Assembly (NCBI RefSeq): GCF_000092225.1
Contig: NC_014158.1
Location: 2,728,001-2,792,000, forward strand
Length of the DNA stretch: 64,000 bases
Source: Tsukamurella paurometabola DSM 20162
Lineage (GTDB): Bacteria > Actinomycetota > Actinomycetes > Mycobacteriales > Mycobacteriaceae
Reading direction: 5' to 3'
In this document: positions 30,553 through 37,936 of the stretch, piece by piece
How positions within the stretch are numbered: position 1 is the stretch's first letter
Layout: each line of letters begins with the position of its first letter
The notes under the pieces: model-generated
The model's input: the letters and a program-made list of their open reading frames with translations, nothing else
Told to the model about the DNA's origin: nothing
The model's database searches: none
Translations under genes and position numbers: made by a program

Positions 30553-31433
30553 CGCGCGCCTCCGGCGGCGGGTGCAGGAGTCTGGGTGGCGGGAGCCTGC
30601 GGCGGTGCTTGCGCCGCAGGAGATTGCGCAGTGGGCGCCTGAGCGGTCGGCGCGGGTGTGGGACTCGGCGTCGATCCCGGGGTCGGTGCGGTGTTCGCCA
30701 CCATCGGGGTGCCGGAGTTCATGGTGACCAATTGTTCACCGCCGCCCTGGCCCGCTCCGGGATTCGCGGTACTCGGCGCGCCGGATCCGGCGGTACCGGT
30801 CTGGTTGTCCTGTCCGTTCGACGGTGCCGGCGGGTTCAGCGCGGGCTTCGGAGACCCGGTGGCGGGAGCGGGCTTTCCGACCAGAGTCACCTTGCCATCC
30901 GGTGCCGTCACCAGAACCGGGAGGGTACCTGCGGGCACCATGCCCAACTCGGTGGCCCGCTCGGCGAGGCCGGGCGCGCTCTCCCCCGCCTTGACGTCGC
31001 GCTCGAGCGCGGCCTTCTTCTCTGCGAGAGTGTCGTTGACCGCTTCGCGGCGGCTGAGGTCGTAGGAGTTCTCGGCGCTGCCGGTCGAGAGCCACAGCGT
31101 GAGAACGAGTCCGGCGCCGACGAGCCCGATCACGGTGAGCACGAACGGAACGCGGCGGGCGAGGGCGGCGGGCGCCTTCGGCAACCGCGTGAGGAGCGCG
31201 GGTGCGGGGCCTTCGCGGTGCCGGCGCAGCGCACGTTCGGCGGAGGTCTCGCGGACGGTGCCACCCGCGGCGACGACGGCCTGCTCGGCGTCCAACCGCT
31301 TCTGCCTGCGAGCGAGGGCCCGCTGTGCGGAACTCGAACGGGGACGCGAGGTATCGCGGTCATCGCGGCGGCCCGGTGCACGCCGGGCACGGGTGGGCGC
31401 GCCCGGGGCGTGGGTGGCGTTCGGTGCGGTCAT
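30549..31433 (-). CDS. ftsL: FtsL-like proline-rich divisome protein (Rv2164c-like)
   Basis: A 294-aa bitopic protein: a basic cytoplasmic region of about 95 residues, one transmembrane helix ([20 protein letters not shown], about 96-115), a short coiled-coil-like segment ([21 protein letters not shown]) and a degenerate LGMVPAG motif as in FtsL/FtsB proteins. The remaining C-terminal 100 or so residues are Pro/Ala/Thr/Gly-rich and probably reach into the wall. M. tuberculosis Rv2164c in the same position is the recognised FtsL equivalent. Coupled on both sides (ATGA with rsmH and with pbpB). Confidence 0.85.
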   Translation of the reverse strand: MTAPNATHAPGAPTRARRAPGRRDDRDTSRPRSSSAQRALARRQKRLDAEQAVVAAGGTVRETSAERALRRHREGPAPALLTRLPKAPAALARRVPFVLTVIGLVGAGLVLTLWLSTGSAENSYDLSRREAVNDTLAEKKAALERDVKAGESAPGLAERATELGMVPAGTLPVLVTAPDGKVTLVGKPAPATGSPKPALNPPAPSNGQDNQTGTAGSGAPSTANPGAGQGGGEQLVTMNSGTPMVANTAPTPGSTPSPTPAPTAQAPTAQSPAAQAPPQAPATQTPAPAAGGAR

Positions 31434-32425
31434 CGCGCGCTCCTGGTTCGACGGTGCGTCTGGGTATCGGTGGCCAGCCGGCGGGCTGCCCGCATCCGGA
31501 CCGGTGCGGCCCGCTGGTTCTCGGCGATCTCCTCGTCGGTGGCGCGTTCGGCGCCGCGGGTGAGGAGTTCGAAGGTGGCTCCGGTGCCGGGCAGGTCCAT
31601 CGGCAGCCCGGCGGGTGTGGTCGAGCGGGTTCGTGCGGCGAGCTCGGCCTTGACGATCCGGTCCTCGAGCGACTGGTAGCTGAGGAAGACGATGCGCCCC
31701 TCGGGAGCGAGCACGTCGAGGGCTTGCGGCACCGCCGATTCCAGCGAGGCGAGCTCGGCGTTGACCTCGATTCGCAGTGCCTGGAACGTGCGCTTGGCGG
31801 GATGGCCTCCGGTGCGCCGGGCAGGAGCGGGGATCGTGGCGTACAGCAGCTCGACGAGGCGGCCGCTGGTGGTGAAGGGCTCCCTCTCACGCTCCTTGAG
31901 CACGGCCGAGGCGATCTTGCCGGCGAACCGCTCGTCGCCGTAGCGCTGCAGGATCCGGGCCAGATCGCCGTGGCTGTAGGTGTTGAGGACGTCGGCGGCG
32001 GTGAGCGGATCGTCGGCGTTCATCCGCATGTCCAGCGGGGCGTCGACGGAATAGGCGAAGCCGCGCTCGGCGCGGTCGAGCTGCATGGAGGAGACGCCGA
32101 GGTCGAACAGGATCGCATCGACCGTCTCGATGCCGAGATCATCGAGGGCGGCTGCGATTGCGTCGTAACGGGTGTGCACCGCGGTGAATCGGCCGCCGAA
32201 GCGCGCCAGCCGTGCGCCGGCGATGTCGTGGGCGTCGGTGTCCCGGTCGAGTCCGATCACGCGAGCATTCGGGAAGGTGTCGAGGATCAGCTCCGAGTGA
32301 CCGCCGGCGCCGAGGGTGGCGTCCACGTAGATCGCACCGTCGTGGGCGAGCGCCGGGGCGAGTAGTTCGCGAACCCGGGTCGCCAAAACCGGGACGTGAC
32401 CGTAGTCCTCACCGGGTTCGGGCAT
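31430..32425 (-). CDS. rsmH: 16S rRNA (cytosine-1402-N4)-methyltransferase RsmH
   Basis: SAM-dependent methylation of C1402 in the ribosomal decoding centre. The 331-aa protein has [13 protein letters not shown], the SAM-binding motif [33 protein letters not shown], and near the C-terminus [13 protein letters not shown]. Start ATG at 32425 behind GGAGGAG. It lies 179 bp after mraZ; I see no gene or clear signal in that gap. Classical second gene of the dcw cluster (also called mraW). Confidence 0.97.
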   Translation of the reverse strand: MPEPGEDYGHVPVLATRVRELLAPALAHDGAIYVDATLGAGGHSELILDTFPNARVIGLDRDTDAHDIAGARLARFGGRFTAVHTRYDAIAAALDDLGIETVDAILFDLGVSSMQLDRAERGFAYSVDAPLDMRMNADDPLTAADVLNTYSHGDLARILQRYGDERFAGKIASAVLKEREREPFTTSGRLVELLYATIPAPARRTGGHPAKRTFQALRIEVNAELASLESAVPQALDVLAPEGRIVFLSYQSLEDRIVKAELAARTRSTTPAGLPMDLPGTGATFELLTRGAERATDEEIAENQRAAPVRMRAARRLATDTQTHRRTRSAR

Positions 32426-32604
32426 GGCTCCTCCAGGGCACGTGCGGACATGCGGATACGTGGGCGGTCGTGGTGCGTGAGTGCCGGACCGGTGAATCGG
32501 GGTCCCCGCCCGATCCGTACCTGGCGTTGGGGAAGTACGTCAGGGCCGTTCGGGCGCAGGCCTCGGTCCACCTCGTCCGTTGCGCGGGCGAATGCGGTGC
32601 GCTG

Positions 32605-33036
32605 CTAGAAGATCGCCTTGAGCGATTCGGACTGCGGCTGCGCGTAGTCCTCTTCGTGCTGTGTCTGGTAGGCCTCCCACGCCTCCGCGTCCCAGATCTC
32701 CAGGAACCTCCGCGATCCGACGACGACGCATTCCTTGGAGAGGCCTGCGTAGCGGCGGTGATCGGCCGAAAGTGTGATCCGACCTTGGGAGTCGGGACGC
32801 TGGTCGTCCGAGCTGGCGAAGAAGTTGCGGTAGAAGGCGCGTCCGGCGGGGTCGGTCCATTCGATCGCATCCGCTCGTTCGGCGATGCGCTCGAATTCCG
32901 CCTTCGGATACACCGTGAGGCTTCGATCCTGTCCTTTCGTGATCGTCAGTCCCCCCGCCAGTTCCTCGCGGTACTTGGCGGGAAGCGTGAGCCGTCCCTT
33001 GTCATCGAGTTTCGGCGTGTAGGTACCCGTGAACAT
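32605..33036 (-). CDS. mraZ: Transcriptional regulator MraZ
   Basis: DNA-binding repressor of its own dcw operon in characterised bacteria. The 143-aa protein carries two AbrB-like SpoVT repeats: residues 1-50 with [24 protein letters not shown] and residues 75-125 with [18 protein letters not shown]. The ATG at 33036 has GGAGGT eight bases upstream, and the length equals that I remember for M. tuberculosis MraZ. A four-unit operator of the type MraZ rings recognise lies 69 bp upstream. Confidence 0.97.
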   Translation of the reverse strand: MFTGTYTPKLDDKGRLTLPAKYREELAGGLTITKGQDRSLTVYPKAEFERIAERADAIEWTDPAGRAFYRNFFASSDDQRPDSQGRITLSADHRRYAGLSKECVVVGSRRFLEIWDAEAWEAYQTQHEEDYAQPQSESLKAIF

Positions 33037-33104
33037 CACGGCAACCTCCCGCCTGCCCCCGATGGGGCTGTCACTGGATCGAGCCTTCAGACTAGCGCGT
33101 CTCT

Positions 33105-33139
33105 CTCCAGTGCGCCCCACATTACCCCACCAATCTCCA
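33105..33139 (-). promoter_or_regulatory. MraZ box: four direct repeats at exact 10-bp spacing
   Basis: On the minus strand, in the direction of mraZ, the units TGGAG, TGGGG, TGGGG and TGGAG begin at 33139, 33129, 33119 and 33109, each separated by 5 bp. TGGGN repeats with a 10-bp period are the known MraZ operator in E. coli and other bacteria, bound by the ring-shaped MraZ oligomer. The last unit lies 69 bp before the mraZ ATG. Autoregulation of the cluster is the expected role. Confidence 0.88.
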
Positions 33140-33201
33140 CTTTCAACCACCGCACGCCGCGTTTCGTGGCGAATTCTCAGAGTTATCGCAGGTCAAAGAC
33201 G

Positions 33202-33216
33202 TGGCTTGAAGTGGGG
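33202..33216 (+). repeat. Isolated pair of MraZ-box-like units
   Basis: TGGCT and TGGGG begin at 33202 and 33212 on the plus strand, 10 bp apart. The first unit is degenerate, so this may be chance or a residual operator half between the proximal box and the distal array. Confidence 0.3.
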
Positions 33217-33245
33217 GAAGCGGCCTCGTCCGGCGTGGCGGACTT

Positions 33246-33272
33246 GCTCACACTTCCGAGGAAGCCGTGAGC
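33246..33272. other. Imperfect hairpin in the dcw upstream region
   Basis: GCTCAC pairs with GTGAGC, and inside it CTTCC pairs with GGAAG around a two-base loop, with small bulges. It could be a terminator element or an RNA structure; there is no T-tract on either side. Confidence 0.35.
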
Positions 33273-33311
33273 AGAGAGGTTAGTGAGATTCTTGTGCCAC
33301 AGAGATGGCAG

Positions 33312-33363
33312 TGGGACCACCGGCGTGGGGAGAAGTGGGGAGTTTGAGTGGGGAGAAGTGGGG
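33312..33363 (+). repeat. Distal G-rich array in opposite orientation to the MraZ box
   Basis: TGGGA at 33312 is followed by TGGGG at 33326, 33336, 33349 and 33359. Two pairs have the 10-bp MraZ spacing (33326/33336 and 33349/33359, both with AGAAG between the units), and the pairs are 13 bp apart, so the block is itself a near-tandem duplication. The four GGGG tracts with loops of 6, 9 and 6 bases could also form a G-quadruplex. No gene is oriented to use it as a plus-strand promoter. Confidence 0.6.
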
Positions 33364-33477
33364 AACCGCCATGACCTGCGGAGACACGGACCCGCCGAGG
33401 CGGACCGCAGCGTGTGCAGCGAGTCCGATTGCGCACTCACGCCACTGCATCACGCCCGCGCCTTCCTTCCCGCTCGC

Positions 33478-33523
33478 GTTCCCTCTTTCCGCTCCTGTTG
33501 CTACGGGAGCGGAAAGAGGGAAC
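33478..33523. other. Perfect 18-bp stem, 10-nt loop hairpin
   Basis: Left arm 33478-33495 (starting GTTCCCTCTTTCC) is exactly complementary to right arm 33506-33523, with loop TGTTGCTACG. It is not followed by a T-run on either strand. It may be a bidirectional terminator of the U-less mycobacterial kind, shielding the mra promoter from upstream transcription, or part of a structured RNA. The downstream 50 bp are purine-rich and echo the right arm (GGAGCGGA, GGAGGAGGGAACGGGGA). Confidence 0.55.
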
Positions 33524-33766
33524 CGGAGCGGACGGAAACGGAGACGGGGAGGAGGGAACGGGGACCGACAGCGGAGCCGCGGATGGCGCGGTCTCACCGG
33601 AAGCATGGGACGGCCTGCGCGGCGCGTGAGGGAAGAGACACTCGTTGTCACATCGACGCGCACCGCCGGATACAACGCTCTCCGCGGCGGTCCGTCACTG
33701 AAGCGGCGCCTTTGCGTTCGCTATGAGCGGAACTGCTCAGAGCGGAAACGAAGCCCGTACAGACGG

Positions 33767-33801
33767 CGAGAGCCGCCGACCCGATGGGTCGGCGGCTCTC
33801 G
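33767..33801 (-). terminator. Terminator hairpin of the DUF3040 gene
   Basis: A perfect 16-bp stem, CGAGAGCCGCCGACCC with its complement, closes on a 3-nt loop, starting 14 bp past the stop of the DUF3040 gene. There is no U-tract, as is common in high-GC actinobacterial terminators. Confidence 0.8.
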
Positions 33802-33815
33802 ATGCACCGTTCAGA

Positions 33816-34229
33816 TCACGGGAAGCGGCGACGGAAGCGGTCCTCCATCCGCGCCACGAACGACGACCCGGAGGCAGCCTTGCTCGACCTGCCCCGGCCA
33901 TTCGATTCACGGACGGTGCCGTCGTCGGCGACGGTGCCCCGCGGTCCCGACGAGCTGGGCCCGGCCCAGAACAGGTAGACCACGGAACCGAACATCAGCA
34001 GGAAGCCCGCGATGCCCACGATCACCGTGTACTGCACCTGCGAGAGCAACATTCCCGCGATGAGCAGCATCAAACCGACCGCGAAACCGATCGCGGCGAC
34101 GACGCGTCGCTTACCGACGGCGCCCCCGAGGCGTCCGCCGCGCACGTTCGACGCGAACTTCGGATCCTCGGCGTAGAGCGCGCTCTCGATCTGGTCGAGC
34201 ATGCGCTGCTCGTGCTCGGAGAGTGGCAC
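33816..34229 (-). CDS. DUF3040 two-helix membrane protein
   Basis: A 137-aa protein beginning VPLSEHEQRMLDQIESALYAEDPKFASNVRG, the conserved DUF3040 opening, followed by two membrane helices (about residues 44-64 and 68-88) and a charged Ser/Arg tail. Function unknown; the family is restricted to Actinobacteria and typically lies just upstream of mraZ (Rv2169c in M. tuberculosis, from memory). The GTG at 34229 is chosen over an in-frame GTG at 34247 because AAGGAGGGG stands at the right distance. Confidence 0.88.
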   Translation of the reverse strand: MPLSEHEQRMLDQIESALYAEDPKFASNVRGGRLGGAVGKRRVVAAIGFAVGLMLLIAGMLLSQVQYTVIVGIAGFLLMFGSVVYLFWAGPSSSGPRGTVADDGTVRESNGRGRSSKAASGSSFVARMEDRFRRRFP

Positions 34230-34333
34230 GTTCCCCTCCTTCAGCACTCATGGGGTCCAACTCCTCCTTTCATGATACGAGGCTTGCGACCGCACGACCA
34301 CTAACCGCGAAACAATTGCTGCCGCGAATGCGC

Positions 34334-34747
34334 TCACGCCGCGGGAGCGAGATCTGCCTCGACCAGATTGAGGAAGGTCTGAACCCGTTCATGCAGCGTG
34401 GCGACCTCCTCAGCGGTGACCGATCGCGCAGTGGTCTCCAGCGCCGCGACGACACCGGACACCGATGTGAAATAGGACACCCACTCGGCATAGCCCGGGG
34501 CAGCCTTCGCGAGCCGCAGCCATGCATTGCGTGTTGGGCGGCGAACACCCTTCTCCCGCTCGGCGAGCAAGGCGGCGGCACCGCGCAGCGCGGCGTGATA
34601 GATCTCCCGATATTGGTCCGCGAGCGACGGCGAGCCGCCGGCCCGGGCGAGGAATTGATCGGCGCGATCCAGGATGCGGGCGGCGCCCGACTCCCCGACG
34701 CGGCGACGCGACCCGACGAGATCGATCCGAGTGACGTTGTCGACCAT
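34334..34747 (-). CDS. SAV_6107-type HEPN-like protein
   Basis: A 137-aa all-helical protein from the ATG at 34747, preceded by AAGGAG. The sequence RILDRADQFLARAGGSPSLADQYREIYHAALRGAAALLAER resembles the SAV_6107 family of HEPN-related domains, where paired helices may bind nucleotides or RNA. The usual HEPN RxxxxH motif is not evident, so nuclease activity should not be assumed. The longer reading up to 34942 has no ribosome-binding site. Divergent from the GNAT gene with 254 bp between. Confidence 0.75.
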   Translation of the reverse strand: MVDNVTRIDLVGSRRRVGESGAARILDRADQFLARAGGSPSLADQYREIYHAALRGAAALLAEREKGVRRPTRNAWLRLAKAAPGYAEWVSYFTSVSGVVAALETTARSVTAEEVATLHERVQTFLNLVEADLAPAA

Positions 34748-34934
34748 GACGGCTCCTTCCTTGCTGTCGCCCCGCGCTCTCACGAAGCGGCTCCGTTTCT
34801 CTCGTTGACCGTGTTGTACCGGACGGGACTGACACGGAACGCTTCCCTCGTTTCGCGCCAGACCCGCCGGCCGCCCCGGACCGACGTTCCCCGCCCCGGC
34901 GCCAGAACGTGTGCGCCAATCCGATGGCACTCGA

Positions 34935-34963
34935 TCGAACAATCATTCGATCACTTCTAATAT
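34935..34963 (+). promoter_or_regulatory. Candidate LexA (SOS) box overlapping a promoter
   Basis: TCGAAC-AATC-ATTCGA at 34935-34950 matches the mycobacterial LexA box TCGAAC-N4-GTTCGA at 11 of 12 specified bases. A -10 element TAATAT lies at 34958-34963; with 17-bp spacing the -35 position coincides with the left half of the box, so a bound repressor would block RNA polymerase. The promoter points to the GNAT-FAD-lppM operon starting at 35002, with GGAGAGGAG as ribosome-binding site. Confidence 0.6.
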
Positions 34964-35001
34964 AGCGTGAAGGGCCGACACGTCAAGGGAGAGGAGCGAC
35001 C

Positions 35002-35604
35002 GTGAGTGCAGTGACGCCGTCGGCGCCCCGGATCCTGGGACTCTCCCCTCACGACGCCACTCTGTGGATGCCGGCGGCGCTGCAGATCTACGTCGCCGCG
35101 ATGAACTATCCGGCGGGCACCGAAGCCCACCGCTCCCCGACCTGGCGCGAGCACATGGCCCGCCCCGGCTACGCCGCGTTCGGTGCCGTGCAGGCCCTAC
35201 CCGCCGAGAACGGCGAGCTCATCGATCACCTGGTGGGCATCGCGTACGGCTACAGCGGTGGCGGTGACCAATGGTGGAACCGTCAACTGCGCATCGGACT
35301 CACTCGCCGCGGTATGGCGCCACCGGCGATCGAGCAGATCGCCGGAAGCTATTTCGAGCTCACGGAGCTGCACGTGCATCCCACCGCGCAGGGGCACGGC
35401 GTCGGCACCGGCTTGCTCGCGGCGCTACTGGCGGACCGCCCGGAACCCCGTGTCCTGCTGTCCACGCCCGAGGTGGCCGCCGAGGCCAACCGCGCCTGGC
35501 GGTTGTACCGCCGCACCGGATTCATCGACGTCCTCCGCGATTTCCGGTTCGCGGGCGACCCGCGTCCCTTCGCCGTACTCGGCCGCGATCTCCCGTTCCG
35601 GTGA
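35002..35604 (+). CDS. GNAT family N-acetyltransferase (Rv2170-like)
   Basis: Acetyl-CoA-dependent acetyltransferase of unknown substrate. The 200-aa protein shows the GNAT motif A region ELTELHVHPTAQGHGVGTGLLAALLA, with the pyrophosphate-binding Q/R-x-x-G-x-G/A form reading QGHGVG, and motif B with ANRAWRLYRRTGFIDVLRDF. GTG start at 35002 behind GAGGAG. First gene of a coupled operon (GTGA overlap with the FAD oxidoreductase). The position corresponds to M. tuberculosis Rv2170 next to lppM, from memory. Confidence 0.9.
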   Translation: MSAVTPSAPRILGLSPHDATLWMPAALQIYVAAMNYPAGTEAHRSPTWREHMARPGYAAFGAVQALPAENGELIDHLVGIAYGYSGGGDQWWNRQLRIGLTRRGMAPPAIEQIAGSYFELTELHVHPTAQGHGVGTGLLAALLADRPEPRVLLSTPEVAAEANRAWRLYRRTGFIDVLRDFRFAGDPRPFAVLGRDLPFR

Positions 35605-37181
35605 GCACGCCCGAGCTCGACGTCGCGGTCGTGGGGTCGGGCCACAACGCGTTGATCGGGGCCGCCTACCTCGCCGCCCGCGGTCGCCGGATCTCGGTGT
35701 TCGAGGCCGATACCGTGCCCGGCGGAGCGGTGAGCACCGTCGAACGCTTTCCCGGCTACCGCGTCGACCGGGGCTCATCGGCGCACCTGATGTTCCGGCA
35801 CACCGGTATCGCCGAAGAACTCGCTCTCGCCGACCACGGCCTGCGCTACCTCGACTGCGATCCCTGGGCCTTCGTTCCCACCCCACCGGGAACCTCGCTG
35901 CCACCCATCGTGTTCCGCGTCGATCTCGATGCGACCGCGGAGTCGATCGCCGCCGCGTGCGGTGCGCGCGAGGCGGCCGCGTACCGTCGCTTCGTCGCAG
36001 ACTGGGCGCCCCGCGCCCGGGCCACCATGACCGCCTTCGGTGCCGGGCCGACGGCGGCCCGCCTGGGGCGAGCCTTCTGGCCGACCAAGGGAAGCGATTC
36101 GGTGGCCGGTCTATCGCGCAGCTATCTGGCGTCGGGCGATGCGCTGCTCGACGAGTATTTCGACGACGAGCGACTCAAGGCCGCCCTGGCGTGGTTCGGT
36201 GCGCAGTCGGGTCCAGCGATGAGCGAACCGGGCACCGCGCCGATGGTGGGGTTCGCCGCTCTCATGCACACCGTGCCGCCCGGCCGTGCCGTCGGCGGTA
36301 GCGGCGCCCTGACCTCCGCGCTGATCAGCCGGATCGAATCCGGCGGTGGCACCGTGGAACTCGGCACTCCGGTCACCGCACTGCGCCGAGCCGGACGGGG
36401 CTGGCGGGTCACCGTCACCGGGCCCGACGGTACGCGCACCGTCTCCGCCCGCACCGTCCTCGCCGGCTGCCACGTGCTCACCACTCTCGACCTCCTGGGC
36501 CGCGGCGGCTACCCCGGCGAGCGGATCGACCGATGGCGCAGGCGGATCCAGGTCGGCCCCGGTGTGGGCATGGTGGTCCGGCTCGGCACCACCGCTCCAC
36601 CGGAGTTCGATGGACTCACGCTGGCAGACCAGTCAGGTCTGGGCCTGCTCACCGCGGACCGCGGTCACCTCGCGCGGGCCCGCGGCGACATGTTGGCGGC
36701 CGATCCGCCGCGCCGGCCCGCGGTGCTGGCGATGACCTTCTCCGGGCTCGACCCGTCGATCGCACCCGCCGGCCGGCACAACACCACCCTGTGGGCGCAG
36801 TGGTATCCGTACACACTCACGCGCGACGACTGGCCGGCGATCGCCGAGGCGGAGGCGGACCGGATCGTCGCCGAGACGCAGCGCTGGGCACCGGGCTTCG
36901 CCGACACGATCGAACACCGGTACGTGCAGACCCCGGCGAACCTGGAATCCGAGCTCGGCCTGATCGGCGGCAATGTGATGCACGTCGAGATGGCCCTGCA
37001 CAACATGCTGCTGTTCCGGCCGCTCCCCGAACTGGCCGGTGGGCGCGTTCCCGGCGCGCCGGGACTGGCACTGGCGGGCGCATCGATGCATCCCGGCGGG
37101 GGCGTGAACGGCTCCAGTGGACGGATCGCGGCGCGGCTACTCGCCCGCGACCTCAGGGGCCTGGCACGATGGCGGTCGTGA
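35601..37181 (+). CDS. FAD-dependent oxidoreductase of the phytoene dehydrogenase type
   Basis: A 526-aa flavoprotein from the GTG at 35601. The N-terminal Rossmann loop reads VAVVGSGHNALIGAAYLAARG, followed by the acidic strand end VFEADTVPGGAVS; the C-terminal FAD-contact motif GLALAGASMHPGGGVNGSSG is typical of the carotenoid/phytoene desaturase (CrtI-related) amine oxidase superfamily. The substrate is unknown: these proteins act on lipids or isoprenoids. Overlaps both neighbours by GTGA, so it is translated together with the GNAT protein and lppM. From memory M. tuberculosis lacks it between Rv2170 and lppM. Confidence 0.88.
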   Translation: MSTPELDVAVVGSGHNALIGAAYLAARGRRISVFEADTVPGGAVSTVERFPGYRVDRGSSAHLMFRHTGIAEELALADHGLRYLDCDPWAFVPTPPGTSLPPIVFRVDLDATAESIAAACGAREAAAYRRFVADWAPRARATMTAFGAGPTAARLGRAFWPTKGSDSVAGLSRSYLASGDALLDEYFDDERLKAALAWFGAQSGPAMSEPGTAPMVGFAALMHTVPPGRAVGGSGALTSALISRIESGGGTVELGTPVTALRRAGRGWRVTVTGPDGTRTVSARTVLAGCHVLTTLDLLGRGGYPGERIDRWRRRIQVGPGVGMVVRLGTTAPPEFDGLTLADQSGLGLLTADRGHLARARGDMLAADPPRRPAVLAMTFSGLDPSIAPAGRHNTTLWAQWYPYTLTRDDWPAIAEAEADRIVAETQRWAPGFADTIEHRYVQTPANLESELGLIGGNVMHVEMALHNMLLFRPLPELAGGRVPGAPGLALAGASMHPGGGVNGSSGRIAARLLARDLRGLARWRS

Positions 37182-37936
37182 CCACCCGATCCAGCCAAGA
37201 CGACCGGACCCGGCCGCGGTCCCGGTTCCGCCCGGCCCGGCTGCTGGCCGCGGTGATGCTGTTGTTCCTGGCGGCCGTGCCCACGGCGTGCGCCAACCCC
37301 GGTCCCGGTGACCGCATGTCCGGGAAGATCATCGCCGCACAGACGCCGGCGGCCGACCCCAAGGGGCCGCAGCTCGCGGTGCCGGGCGAACTCACCGGTC
37401 AGGCCCAGGTGCAGGCCTACGACTCGAACGGCCGGATCGGCACCCAGATGCTCTTCGAGACCATCACCTTCGGCCAGTTCAACCAGCTCGGCGAGGTGGT
37501 CTCGCAAGCCTTCGAAACCTCCGCGACCTCGATGAAGATGCGGGTGCAGCGCAACGGCAACACCGTGATCCTCTCGGGGACCGCCGATATGGCCTCGCTC
37601 GCGCCGAACTCGGCGGTGATCGTGGTGTCGGTGCAGTTCCCTGGCCCGGTGACGGCGACCAACGGCCAACAGGAGAGCAACGACCTGGTCACCTGGACAC
37701 TGAACGCAGGAACCTCCGCCGCGCTCACCGCGGAGGCCGACTACGCCGATCCGTCGATCGCTTCGTTCACGCTGTGGACGTGGATCACGGCGATCGTCTC
37801 CTTCCTCGCTGCGGCCCTGGTCGCCGCCGTCGCCTACGTCAATCGAGACCGGAGCGCGAAGGTGGGCCAGGACTCCGGCGAGACCGAGTCGCTGGTCGAG
37901 CTGCCGCAGTGGCTGCGGGAGAAGCTCAAGAAGTAG
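37178..37936 (+). CDS. lppM: LppM family lipoprotein
   Basis: A 252-aa envelope protein: signal peptide with lipobox VPTAC near residue 38, an LppM (DUF3153-like) domain with KMRVQRNGNTVILSGTADMASL, one C-terminal membrane helix (about 201-222) and a cytoplasmic tail. M. tuberculosis LppM affects phagosome maturation and binds lipoglycans such as PIMs, fitting a neighbourhood that makes lipomannan precursors. The GTG at 37178 gives the usual GTGA overlap; an ATG three codons upstream is possible. Its end overlaps convergent metF by 11 bp. Confidence 0.88.
   Translation: MTTRSSQDDRTRPRSRFRPARLLAAVMLLFLAAVPTACANPGPGDRMSGKIIAAQTPAADPKGPQLAVPGELTGQAQVQAYDSNGRIGTQMLFETITFGQFNQLGEVVSQAFETSATSMKMRVQRNGNTVILSGTADMASLAPNSAVIVVSVQFPGPVTATNGQQESNDLVTWTLNAGTSAALTAEADYADPSIASFTLWTWITAIVSFLAAALVAAVAYVNRDRSAKVGQDSGETESLVELPQWLREKLKK

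Larger units (their letters stand above)
33037..33815. other. 779-bp gene-free region upstream of the dcw cluster
   Basis: No convincing coding sequence on either strand. Reading frames on the plus strand here are low-complexity, lack good ribosome-binding sites and run through the repeats. The region holds the MraZ operator (33105-33139), further TGGGG repeats in the opposite orientation (33202-33216 and 33312-33363), a hairpin at 33246-33272, an 18-bp-stem hairpin at 33478-33523 followed by purine-rich sequence, and the DUF3040 terminator (33767-33801). About 240 bp between the second hairpin and the terminator show nothing I can name. Confidence 0.8.

Noticed and set aside
32426-32604. Possible attenuator or small gene between mraZ and rsmH
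   Set aside because: No stable hairpin with a tail and no frame with a ribosome-binding site and a plausible protein could be found in the 179 bp.
33478-33523. Hairpin considered as a CRISPR or mobile-element end
   Set aside because: Only one copy, no spacers, no target-site duplication, no transposase nearby.
33305-34063. Plus-strand open frame across the dcw upstream region and the DUF3040 gene
   Set aside because: It crosses the G-rich repeats, both terminator hairpins and the reverse strand of DUF3040, lacks a ribosome-binding site and has a low-complexity composition. Not coding.
34230-34251. Small overlapping frame starting at the ATG at 34251 before DUF3040
   Set aside because: It is out of frame with DUF3040, about 46 codons, Arg-rich, and its ribosome-binding site is too far from the ATG. 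Not supported.
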